From contig OY744467.1 of the NCBI GenBank assembly GCA_963556145.1, positions 3,100,001-3,164,000 on the forward strand: a stretch of DNA of 64,000 nt. Direction: 5' to 3'. The notes beneath the pieces were generated by a model, which did not search any database, was not told where the DNA came from, and was given only the letters and a program-made list of their open reading frames with translations. The DNA comes from Hygrocybe punicea (Eukaryota; Basidiomycota; Agaricomycetes; Agaricales; Hygrophoraceae). The position numbers and the translations under genes were made by a program. Of the stretch, positions 21,942-31,940 are shown in pieces (position 1 is the stretch's first letter; each line of letters starts with the position of its first letter).

Positions 21942-22988
21942 TTGATTAAAGCAACAGAAATCTCTGGTGGCCTTGTTTACATGGTACACGGCTTGGTGTT
22001 ACATTATCATCCTGACACACCCCAGGATGTGGTGTTTGCTTATTGTTCTGTTTATGCACTGCAGAGGTTGAGTTTCAGGACACAAATATCTTTTTATTGT
22101 CTTACTCATGTGTCCCATGACAGGGTGTTATATTATCGTCCTGATACACCCCAGGTTAGGACACCAATATCTATTTATCATCTTGCTGTATCCCAAGACA
22201 GGGTGTTATACTATCGTCCTGATGCACCCCAGGATAAGACACCAATATCTATTTATCATCTTGCTGTGTCCCAAGACAGGGTGTTATTCTATCATCCTGA
22301 CACACCCCAGGATATGGTGCTTGATTACCATTCTGTTTATACACCACAGAACTTGAGTTTAAGGACACAAATATCATCTTATTGTCTTGTTCATCTGTCC
22401 CAAGACTGGGTGTTATATCATCCTGACACACCCCAGGATAGAACACAAATATCTTCTGATCATCCTATTCATCTGACCCAAGATTGGGTGTTATATTATT
22501 GTCCTGATACACCCCAGGATAGGACACAAATATTGTCTTATTGTTTTATTAATCTGTCCCAAGACTGGGCATTATATTACTGTTCTCATACACCCCAGAA
22601 TATGGTGCTTTTTTATCATTCTGTTTATGCACCGCAGAACCTGCATTCAAGGACACAAATATCTCCTTATCATCTTGCTCATGTGTTCCAACACAGGCTA
22701 CTAGATTATCCACCTAATGCACTCCAGGATATGGTGTTTTTCTATCATTCTATTGATGCACTACAGAAATTGATTTCAAGGACAAAGATAATATGTGATT
22801 ATTTTGCTCATCATGTGTCCAAAAAGAGAGTATTAAACAATAGTGGAGATTACCATTCTTCTCATATCATCTCACATATAACAGAAGAAACAGTACAATG
22901 TCTTTTCAACATAGATCACCTTGGTTCACACCATTGGATTTCAAAGCCCCACAAAGAACTACCATTTATTATTGAATTCTATGTATGA
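21942..22988 (+). CDS. Tandem-repeat ORF of unknown function, 348 residues
   Basis: An uninterrupted frame from ATG 21942 to a stop at 22986-22988, made almost entirely of a ~78-bp unit encoding about 26 residues (RTQISSYCLVHLSQDWVLYH-like followed by PDTPQD). About nine copies are present, some separated by a 16-residue insert (MVLDYHSVYTPQNLSL type). It is rich in Tyr, His, Gln and Asp-Thr-Pro-Gln. No signal peptide, domain or catalytic motif is recognised. It lies immediately upstream of the truncated 5' end of Helitron copy 2, in the position where copy 1 has its own unrelated 18-residue repeats. It may be translated, or it may be a minisatellite that happens to be open; the unit length (multiple of three) and lack of stops over nine diverged units slightly favour coding. 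Confidence 0.4.
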   Translation: MIKATEISGGLVYMVHGLVLHYHPDTPQDVVFAYCSVYALQRLSFRTQISFYCLTHVSHDRVLYYRPDTPQVRTPISIYHLAVSQDRVLYYRPDAPQDKTPISIYHLAVSQDRVLFYHPDTPQDMVLDYHSVYTPQNLSLRTQISSYCLVHLSQDWVLYHPDTPQDRTQISSDHPIHLTQDWVLYYCPDTPQDRTQILSYCFINLSQDWALYYCSHTPQNMVLFYHSVYAPQNLHSRTQISPYHLAHVFQHRLLDYPPNALQDMVFFYHSIDALQKLISRTKIICDYFAHHVSKKRVLNNSGDYHSSHIISHITEETVQCLFNIDHLGSHHWISKPHKELPFIIEFYV

Positions 22989-23239
22989 CTTCTTTTATAT
23001 GTCAATGCATCCATGCATAACTTATTATTTGTACATGAAATACTTCTCAGGAAGTGTTAAAGAATACATCTAAAGCTACTACAAAACATGTATGCTGCAC
23101 ATGACTTTGCAGTATATATACAAAAATATCAAATATTAATGATTTATAGTTTAATTTTTATCTTTCAAGTATTTCTGATATATTATTCACAATATTTTAT
23201 GGGTCTTAATGTCATATGTGCCACTGCTTTGAAACATGA

Positions 23240-26200
23240 ATCTGCATCAGATAATAAATATTGCTCTAATGATGATACCAAGGATAACAATAGAAAATGG
23301 TTAGGAGATGTTCCAGTACAGTTGACAGATTTATCATTTGCAGAACAGTTGCTGGTTGCAAGAGTGTGATACAATCGTTGCATTGTAAGAGTGTCTTCGG
23401 GAATGCATAAAATGAGAGCAAATGCAATCACCTTTGCTAATCCTATTCCTAAAGTGTATGATATTCTACCTCCATCCATTGAAGACTTGGATAAAGTTCT
23501 GGCATTTATTTATACAGGGCCATGTAAGCCAACTAAATCTGACTTTGAGAGAACACCTCTTCTTGTAAGAAGAAACAAGGTTAAAGCTGCATTGGAATGG
23601 TTGAAGTTGAATCATTGTGATTATTATGATCTCAAGATATCACAAAGAAATCTTGATCAGTATGCAGAAAATGGTCCTCCAGTTGTTGTAGATTATCATC
23701 AATCATTTACAAATAAAAATCCAGAGTCAACAGCTGTTAATGACATTGAAGAGGAAGATGATGTTGAATCAGGAAAATGTCCATTTGTTGTTCATGGTTT
23801 GACAGGTGAAGAATATTCCAACAAAAGTGCCAAAGCTCTCAAGGCCATTGCATTAAAGCATTTGATTTCAAATGAAAAGGTTGTAGTCATAGGTCATGCA
23901 GCACATCCCGAATCTATTTATGGTAATCCACAGTTATTTTCTCAAATGATGCCCTGGTTGTTTCCATATGGACTTGGTGGAATTGGCAATGCCTATCAGC
24001 AGGGAGAATTATCAGATATTAGACATAAAAGACATTTGCTTATGTATCATGACAAAAGATTTCAAAAAGATCCATATTTTCCATTGATTGCATTCAATCA
24101 CGAACAGATAAAACAATGCAGTACAGCAGGATATTTATTAGTGGAAAAGTCAAAATTCCAGGAGATTTCTAACAGGTTGTTAGATGTCAACATTCATACA
24201 CTGGCTGACATTTCTAAAAGAATGGAATATGGTGATAAAGTAATACCAGAAACAGATGAGGAAAAATTGTGTTTCAAACTCATTAATGATATTGATCATG
24301 TTGGAGGTGGTGTAAAAGGATCTGTCACCAGCAAAAAATATATGCGCAATGAAATTTGGTCTTTAATTTCATTTGTTGGCACACCCTCTTGGTTTATTAC
24401 ATTTGCTCCTGCTGACAACAAACATCCAATCTCATTATATTTTGCAGACACCAAAGAAACATTCAATCCTGTTCTAAGGGATTATAATGACAGATATCGA
24501 TTAATTGCCCACAATCCAGTGGCTGGTGCAAGATTTTTTCATATTATGCCACAATTATTTATTAAGCATATACTTGGTGTTGGAGAAAACCATCCAGGAA
24601 TATATGGCAATACAGAAGCATATTATGGAACAGTTGAACAACAAGGACGGTTGACATCGCATATGCATATGCTCTTGTGTCTTAAAGGAGTATTATCACC
24701 GCAACAAATCAGAGACAGAATAATGGATCCAAACTCTGATTTTCAACAAAGATTGGTGGAGTATCTTGAAAGTGTTCATATTGGAGAATTTCTCACTGGA
24801 TCCATGGCTGAGGTCAAAGCCAAAATCGAAAAAAAACAGTCATACTCAGACATTACCAGATGCATCGCCACCTATGTGCAATAAGCTGGATCATGTTTGC
24901 AATGACCATTGTTCCAATAAATCACATCTTCATATCTGGTGGAACAAATTTTCAAGTACAGTTGATGATTTAATTATGTGGTCCAATATACATAACTGTG
25001 GTAGAAATATGTCAACTGGCAAGAAGGCCAACAAAAAAGATAAACCAACATGTATGCACAAGCATGGAAAATGCAAAGCTAGATTTCCAAGACAGACCTT
25101 TGAACAGACTCAAGTTGATCCTAAATCAGGAGCTTTGAACATGAAAAAAGGTGAAGCTTGGATCAATACATTGACATCATGCATAACATATCTTCTCTGA
25201 TGCAACTCAGATGTGACGAGTCTTCTCTCAGGTACTACTATCAAGGCTATAGTGGCATATGTGACTGATTATGTTACAAAACCTGGTCTGAAAACATACA
25301 CTATCTTTGACTCTATTCGAAGTGTTTTTACTAAAATTTCTGAAATGCTGGGAGGATCCATGAAACAAAAAGACAAAGCTAGATGTTTGATAATACAGAT
25401 AATTAATTCATTGACATCAAACATGGAAATAGGCGGTCCAATGGCATCTTTGTATCTGCTAGGTAATCCAGATCACTATACAAGCCACAAGTTTGTAACA
25501 GTGTATTGGAAAGTTATGTGAGAGAAACAATGAAGGTGTTCAAATCCGACAAGGATACTGCTGAAAACAGTGAAACAGAAAAGGTTCTCTTGCAAAAAAA
25601 CCAAAACCGATATGTTGGCTTTATGGCAGTCCATGATTACATTTATAGACCAGATATCCATAACATTACATGCCTATATGAATGGATACAAATGGCAAGA
25701 TGTTTAAAAATACCTACTCTAACACAGAAAAATCATAATGCTCAAAACAGAGATGATGAGTTGGACTTGATTGATTCAAATGCAAAAAATCAACAATATG
25801 AAGGAACAGCTGAATGTAATCTCAGTTCACCAGGCGATATTGATGATGATGAGCTCAATTTGGGAAACAATGAGAATAGAGTTGACAGTTCAAATGAAAA
25901 TAGTGATTACAGTAGTAGTTATGATAGCAACACTGATTCAAATGGGTCTATTATTGCTGATGAAGATGGAAATGACATTTCTAAAGAGGATAGTGATAAT
26001 GCTAGCAATATCAATGGAACATCAGATTCAATTGGTTCTGATGACACAGACAATAAACAGGCTCATAAACATTTTTTGTCAGCTCATCCATTACATGGAA
26101 CACACTGGATAGAATATCATTCATCATATAAAAAGGTTGTGCCTAACTTTGTAGGAGGTTCACTTCCAAGAAAAGATCGAGGAGATAGAGAGTATTACTG

Positions 26201-28145
26201 TGCTACCATGTTAACTTTATTCAAGCCCTGAAGAACAGGCCAAGATCTTAAGAATAACAATGAGTCATGGGATGAGGCATTCACAGATTATAAATTTACA
26301 TTACGACAAATCCAAATAATGGATCATTTTAATATTAGATATGAATGCAATGATGCTCGAGATGATTATTCAGCTCAGCTGAAACAGGGTGATGCTACAG
26401 CTGGTATATTTCATTCTTGGATAACATCAGAAGAAATGGATAACATGGATGAATTCAATGAGAATAGTCATGGTGATGATTTTAGTGATGAGGATGGAAT
26501 TGATAATGAGGATTATGGATTAAATAAATACTCGACCCTTGGATCAAAAGAAAGACTAATCAATGCACAAATGAATGCCACTGAAGATAGTGTCAGAAAT
26601 GCTGGTTGGCTGGATTTCAGTCCTGATGGCATCAATGCAATTGATACTTCTCCACTTAAGCCTGAAATCATACAGCCTGGTGGTAAATGGAAAACAGCTA
26701 TTTAAGATAAAAGACAAGAAATCATTGCTGATAGAAATGCACGTGTCGCTGATGCTGAACAAACCAGAAAAACTCATGCATCTGAAAATGATGTTAAAGT
26801 TGTTGACCAATCATATTTAAAACATGATTTCAAAGCAAAGATGCAAGTTGTTCAGGAATTAATAGATAGCACAGTTATTCTTTTTAAATTAAATACTGAA
26901 CAACAAAGAGCATTTAGAATTGTTGCTAATCACACTGCGACTTTAAATTCAGATCAGCTAAAAATGTATCTAGGGTGAAACTGGCAAAAGTCAAGTAATC
27001 AAAGCACTCAAGCATTTGTTTGAACAAAGACATGAATTACATTGTCTTGTTATACTGGGTCCAACTGGAACATCAGCAGCATTACTGGGTGGCTCAACTT
27101 ACCACTCATTCCTAGGCATTCGCATGAATAGTGATATCAGTAATCAAAGTGTAACAATTGCTCAAGTGAGAGCAAGGCTAGAGGGAATTGATTATATTTT
27201 CATAGATGAAGTATCTATGTTGGCATGCCATGAATTATACAAAATCAGCTCACAGCTTGCCAAAGCTTTTAATGTATTTGATGTGCCATTTGGAGGCATT
27301 AATATTATTTTTGCAGGAGATTTTGCACAACTGCCACCTGTTGGAGGTGCATCTTTATATAGTGGTTCAGTAGGAACACAAATAGATTCTGGCCTGAAGC
27401 CACATTATCCAGAAGCAGCTATTGGCAAAGCACTCTGGCATCAGATCACAACAGTTGTCATTTTGAGAGAAAATATATATCAAAAGACACAAACACCTGA
27501 TGATGCATCATTGTGAACAGCTTTAGTGAACATGCGATATGGTGCATGCACTCCTGAAGACATCAGATTTCTGAGAAGGAGAATTGCTGGCAAACGCCCA
27601 GATCAGCCAAATGTTGCTGCAAAAAAATTCAGAAATGTTGCTATCATCTGTGGGGTGCACTCTCAAAAAAACAGAATCAATCAGCTTGGATGTGAGCGTT
27701 TTGCAGAGGATACAAATCAAAAGTTGATCCACTTCTACTCTATGGACAAATGGGGCAAAGAAAGTGATCCAGCTAATAAATCCAAATGGGGGAAATCCAA
27801 ATCAAAGACAATTCACAAATCAAATCAGATTAATTTTGATGAACAACTTGAGATTTGGAAACTCAACCATGGAGCAACTGAACACTTTCCTGGAAAGCTT
27901 CCATTGTGTCTTGGCATGCCTGTGATGATCCGAAACAATGATGCAACTGAATTATGCATCACCAAAGGCCAGGAAGGCATTGTTGTTGGCTGGCAATCAA
28001 TCAAAGGCCCTCATGATAAACGTGTTCTCGACACACTCTTTGTGAAATTGGATAATCCACCTCAATTGGTTCAAATACCTGGTCTACCAGATAATGTTGT
28101 TCCTATTGTGAAGAGCACAAAAACAATTCATTGTCTATTTCCAAG
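23240..28145 (+). pseudogene. Helitron Rep-helicase copy 2, Rep and helicase part
   Basis: Homology to copy 1 starts near 23300 (GDVPVQLTDLSFAEQLLVARV). In order: DUF6570-like block; Helitron_like_N; HUH motif SHMHMLLC (about 24657); the catalytic tyrosine pair in AYVTDYVTK (Tyr codons 25258 and 25270); an acidic linker (25740-26080). The PIF1-type helicase follows, with a damaged Walker A (GETGKSQ, 26975), Walker B YIFIDEVSML (27192), AGDFAQLPPV (27315) and ILRENIYQ. Breaks include TGA 23367, a frameshift in an A-run near 24825, TGA 25198, a frameshift near 25510, TGA 26229 (in FKP-W-RTGQDL), TAA 26703, a Walker A frameshift near 26972, and TGA 27514. The gene continues beyond the hAT insertion at 31949. 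Confidence 0.92.
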
Positions 28146-28439
28146 TAAGGTTGACCACGGGTACGGGTTCACCCGCGGTTTTTAGGTCACGGGTGACGCG
28201 GGTATGGGTACGGTTGCCAAATTTGGCAACCGCAACCAAACCGTGACCCGCACCCGCGACACCGCGGTTCTTGACGGATTGGCAACTACGACTGGGCTAT
28301 GTGCCCTGAGGTAAGTTTATTTTGTAATTCAACATTAAACTAACTATATTTTCTTAGACAATCAGTGCAGACAGAGACGATGCAAAAAAACATGCCCACA
28401 GCATCTCAAACAGCCGCCAACATGTTCCCACTCACCTAA

Positions 28440-28850
28440 AACAAACGCGCAAGCCTCAACACTCTCCCAAGAACCACCACCCCCGCTGAAAACGCGTCCG
28501 AATGCTCCACCCCGGCCCAAACACACTTCCAAACACCCATACTACCACAACCAAGGACCATGCGAATGCCAACCCAAAACCCCACGCCCGTGAAAGAGAA
28601 CGCGTCTAAACGCGTCCCAGACCACCATGCTGGCACCAATGCCCAACCAACACCAGGTCAAAGCCACGACGCCGCCGCCAAGACGTCGCAAGTGCGAGCC
28701 CCGTGGCCTAACGGCATCAAAACGCGAGCCGACGTGTATGCGAAGTCACGGGTTGGTCACCACCACCACCAACTCAAACGACCAGGACCGCGACCGAACA
28801 GGCAGCAAAAAGACCTCAACCACGTCAACGTCAACCATGGAGGGAGGAAA
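28440..28850 (+). pseudogene. Fragment of a second gag-like gene, paralogous to the one at 29379
   Basis: The sequence resembles 30400-30600 of the neighbouring LTR-element gene (shared words such as ggcaccaatgcc(c/t)aacca and gccgaGacgtc-like blocks, and the same Pro/Thr-rich coding style), but is interrupted and ends at the 5' LTR boundary. A possible intron (gtaagt to ttcttag) lies just upstream at about 28312-28361. It suggests that the LTR element inserted next to, or recombined with, a relative already present in the hAT element. Confidence 0.5.
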
Positions 28851-28858
28851 ACAGCCGG

Positions 28859-28985
28859 TGTAGTATGTAGTCACGTGACTGTTGGATTACCTAGTTTAGT
28901 CATGTAGTAGATAGTCATCCTTATCCTACGAGATCCCTGCTTTCCTTGAGCCTGCGACTAGCTCAGGACTCCCCTGCCTAGTCCA
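28859..28985 (+). repeat. 5' LTR of the small LTR element
   Basis: 127 bp, beginning tgtagtatgtagtcacgtga and ending cctagtcca. Near-identical to 31294-31420. No TATA box is obvious. Confidence 0.93.
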
Positions 28986-28987
28986 CC

Positions 28988-29011
28988 TGGTGATGAGATC
29001 GTGATTCGAAC
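28988..29011 (+). other. Primer-binding site with extended tRNA complementarity
   Basis: tggtgatgagatcgtgattc and the next few bases are the complement of a tRNA 3' end: CCA, a discriminator A, a 7-base acceptor strand TCTCATC, a 5-base T-stem strand CACGA and the T loop TTCGAAT preceded by the conserved G53. This fits tRNA geometry position by position for about 24 bases, more than the usual 8-18. I cannot say which isoacceptor it is (its 5' acceptor strand should read GATGAGA). Confidence 0.8.
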
Positions 29012-29378
29012 CCTGCCAAAGCTCCAGTCCTTTTGTCTTAGCCATTTTCGAGCAAGATTTATCACAGCATTCAACTTCCTCACCAAACGCGAGTCTACAG
29101 CCAAAGTCCCACCAAACACGAGCCACAGCGAAAGTTCCCTCACACACAAGTTCTACCCTACAAGAGTTTTCCCAACACAGCCCCAACGCGAGAGTTTTCC
29201 CCACAAGCCGTCACCAAACACGAGTCACCGAGTCCCTACACGAGAGTTTCCCCCCACGAGCTGCCATCAAACACGAGTTTTCGCCCAGAAGTCCGATACG
29301 AAAAAGCCTTCCCTTACACGAGTTACCCCAACACACGAGCTTCCACTATATCCTGCTGCAATTATTTCACCTACTATC

Positions 29379-31169
29379 ATGCCAGGACCTAGCAATAACA
29401 AGAGAACTACGAAGAAAGCCGCTAAGACTACAAAAAACCGTGCAACCGCAGATACCACAGCACCAACGGCACCCATGGAGGTGACAAACGACACGGTACA
29501 ACCTGACAACGAAGACGTCAAAAGCTCACCCGAGGACGGTGCAATTATGCACGTCAAAAACTTACAGGCATTAATGCTGTCAGTATTCGAAGATGGCAAA
29601 CTCGAAGGATTCAAAGAGGGAAAAGATGAAGGCCTCAACGAAGGACACCGCATCGGTTTCGAAGAAGGAAAAAAGGTCGGTCAAAATCATACTGAAGAAA
29701 TCATCAAAAAGGCATATAGACGAGGAGAATCGAACGGCCAACGAAATGAGCAGAAGAGATGGACCACAGCAGGGCACGCTGAACACGGCGAATGCAACGC
29801 CGGACGGAAACCACGCGTCAACAGCACTACCCAGACAGATGCCGGGACACAAGCACCCAATGAAGTCTACGCAACCACCACTACACAAACGGAAACAGCA
29901 CTGAGACTACGCGCATCCACATCAACACAAACGACACCGACAGCTGGCGTATCCATGGCAACCCAGCACGAACCACCAACCCAAACGGACCCACCGTCGC
30001 ACGAAAGTGAGTCCCAGCATGCCCCAACTTCACTAAAAACGACGGCCGCTACACCGGACAGCGCCGTGCCACCAAAAAGCACGACAACGAGGCACCTGCA
30101 AGTCCCCACGCGTCCACCCTCATCAAAAGCAACTACACCCGCAACCGAACGCGCCACGTCGTTGTCAAGCACCCAAACAGATCCAACCCCGCGTGAAAAC
30201 GCGTCCCAGCACGCACCAGCACGCCCACCCTCACCAAAAACGACGCCCGCTGCACCAGAACGCACCACATCATCACCCACTGCCCCAACGCGTACCCCAT
30301 CGCCCGATATTCAACGAGAGACGCGTCACACGTCGACACCCACCCAAACGGCCCCACATTTGCGCGGGAACGCGCCCCAACGCATCCCAACACACCCACC
30401 TGCTCAAGAACCAACACCCCCGCAACAAAACGCGTCCAGACGCATCTCAGACTGCAAATCCACCACGCCGGCACCAATGCCTAACCAGTCCACGCCCACG
30501 CCCGCCCAAAACCACGACATCGCCGCCGAGACGTCTCAAGTGAGAACCCCGAGGCCAAACAACGTCGAGACGCGAGCAAACGTACACGAGAGGCCGGAGG
30601 AGGCGAAATACATAAATACAAATGACGCACCAAGGGAGGCGGAGACGAATGAGCGAGACGAGACAAGGACGAACGCGGAGACGCATGAGAAAACACAACG
30701 AGAGCCCAAGAACGGCTCGAAATGTACGTTCACGCTCACCAGCCCATGCACTGACATCCCCTCGAGGACGGCCCATGCCCGAAGCCCCGTACTTGCACCC
30801 ACGCGATTTGACTGGGCCGAAGACGCCGCCACAATCCCACTCCACCCCGCCTTCGCAACCACATACCCACCCCGCGATCTTTCGGCCCTCCGTTCCAACT
30901 CACGACGACCATTCGCCACTTTACAGCGCCGTATACGACGACCACGTATACAACCCCAGACCCGACGCACCTTTGAAAAACCTTATGGTCCCATGTTCAC
31001 ACGAAGCCACCCGTCTGGCATTGCATCTGGACGACCCATTATTACCAAGCCCCTTAGCCCACCCAAGCCTACCTCATTTGATTCCGAGCACCTCGACTGG
31101 GATCGCAATCCCCGACTTTGTGACTTGAGTAGAGCACTTCAGGCCCTAGGTTGGATCAGGCCAGCTTAG
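29379..31169 (+). CDS. Gag-like/cargo protein of the small LTR element, 596 residues
   Basis: I choose ATG 29379 (MPGPSNNKRTTKKAAK), the first ATG after the leader; the open frame extends upstream without a better start. A basic N-terminus is followed by a run of Gly every four residues (EGFKEGKDEGLNEGH, then GFEEGKKVGQ; 29600-29700), like the deca-GX3 motif of Yae1/Lto1-type proteins, probably a helix-packing segment. A long Thr/Pro/Gln-rich disordered part follows (TQTDAGTQ, TQTDPTPR repeats), and then a conserved-looking tail (FDWAEDAATIPL near 30810, RDLSALRS, LDWDRNPRLCDLS near 31100). It has no zinc knuckle, protease or RT. The frame is intact. Such proteins are common beside mushroom retroelements; a structural or packaging role is inference only. 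Confidence 0.7.
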   Translation: MPGPSNNKRTTKKAAKTTKNRATADTTAPTAPMEVTNDTVQPDNEDVKSSPEDGAIMHVKNLQALMLSVFEDGKLEGFKEGKDEGLNEGHRIGFEEGKKVGQNHTEEIIKKAYRRGESNGQRNEQKRWTTAGHAEHGECNAGRKPRVNSTTQTDAGTQAPNEVYATTTTQTETALRLRASTSTQTTPTAGVSMATQHEPPTQTDPPSHESESQHAPTSLKTTAATPDSAVPPKSTTTRHLQVPTRPPSSKATTPATERATSLSSTQTDPTPRENASQHAPARPPSPKTTPAAPERTTSSPTAPTRTPSPDIQRETRHTSTPTQTAPHLRGNAPQRIPTHPPAQEPTPPQQNASRRISDCKSTTPAPMPNQSTPTPAQNHDIAAETSQVRTPRPNNVETRANVHERPEEAKYINTNDAPREAETNERDETRTNAETHEKTQREPKNGSKCTFTLTSPCTDIPSRTAHARSPVLAPTRFDWAEDAATIPLHPAFATTYPPRDLSALRSNSRRPFATLQRRIRRPRIQPQTRRTFEKPYGPMFTRSHPSGIASGRPIITKPLSPPKPTSFDSEHLDWDRNPRLCDLSRALQALGWIRPA

Positions 31170-31293
31170 TGTCAGTTTTTGTGTTGTTTTTGTTTTTGCT
31201 TGCAGCAGTTTTTGTGTTTTTCTTTTTTGGTTTTGTTTCTGTGCTCCTTTTCATGTCGCGACGAGGACGTCGCTTTGTTTTGAGGGGGGAAGA

Positions 31294-31420
31294 TGTAGTA
31301 GGTAGTCACGTGACTGTTGGATTACCTAGTTTAGTCATGTAGTAGATAGTCATCCTTATACTACGAGATCCCTGCTTTCCTGGAGCCTGCGACTAGCTCA
31401 GGACTCCCCTGCCTAGTCCA
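31294..31420 (+). repeat. 3' LTR of the small LTR element
   Basis: 127 bp, preceded by the purine tract gaggggggaaga. Ends cctagtcca, then ccgg. Confidence 0.93.
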
Positions 31421-31940
31421 CCGGGAGGTGGTGCTCCCACCACCCAGCCTCCAGGTATGTGCCCTGTCCCTCTCTCGTCCATCCAGTGCTAACAAATAAA
31501 TTCATCGTGGCAATTACGCGACGATGGCGATGACGACGGTGAAAACAACAACGACGAGGACGACGAGGACATGAGGACACGAGGACCACCACCAGTCGAC
31601 AGCGTCGTCGACATCGGCTCTGACCTACTGGTCAGGCCATGATGACGATGACACGACAACGACGAGGTGCCAGCCGGTCAGTTGAGGGACCACACGAAGA
31701 CAAGACGACGACACGACGGTGAGGTGTCGGAGGGACCACCAAGCCATCACAGAACACCGCGCCACGTCAATAGACGTGTGCTAGGTGTTTGTGACAACTT
31801 CTGGGTGCTCCCTCACAACCTGCCGCAACCCATGGTCAAACCGGTGCAGGTGCGGGTTTTACCCGCCTCGGGTACAGGTTTGGCGGGTACGGGTGCGGTG
31901 TCCCAATCTGGGACCCGTGGTCAACCCGTGGTCAACCCTA

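Larger units (their letters stand above)
28859..31420 (+). mobile_element. Small LTR element (TRIM/LARD type) nested in the hAT element
   Basis: Two 127-bp LTRs (28859-28985, 31294-31420) that start TG and end CA and differ at about three positions. The flanks share the 4-bp ccgg (28855-28858, 31421-31424). A tRNA-type primer-binding site follows the 5' LTR after two bases, and a purine tract (gaggggggaaga, 31282-31293) precedes the 3' LTR. The 2.3-kb interior encodes one long protein and no protease, RT or integrase, so movement would depend on another retroelement. Confidence 0.92.
28146..31940. mobile_element. 3.8-kb hAT-type non-autonomous element inside Helitron copy 2
   Basis: Left terminus taaggttgaccacggg, right terminus its near-perfect inverted copy (cccgtggtcaaccc plus ta). 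A perfect 8-bp target duplication, tttccaag, is at 28138-28145 and 31941-31948. Removing the element and one duplication restores the helicase frame (FPS then DLKESVERQQVW). Subterminal GGGTA/CGGGT runs match the MITE at 1944-2395. No transposase is present; the interior holds a nested LTR element, a second related gag-like fragment (about 28440-28850) and a GAC/ACG-rich low-complexity stretch (31500-31760). Confidence 0.92.

Noticed and set aside
28986..29015. Possible tRNA gene 3' end on the minus strand
   Set aside because: The complement reads like a tRNA 3' end, but the required 5' acceptor strand and D/anticodon arms are absent nearby, and the position two bases after an LTR identifies it as a primer-binding site.
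29580..30970. Antisense ORFs (up to 144 codons) opposite the small LTR-element gene
   Set aside because: Composition shadows of the Thr/Pro/Lys-rich sense frame; no conserved motifs and no start context.
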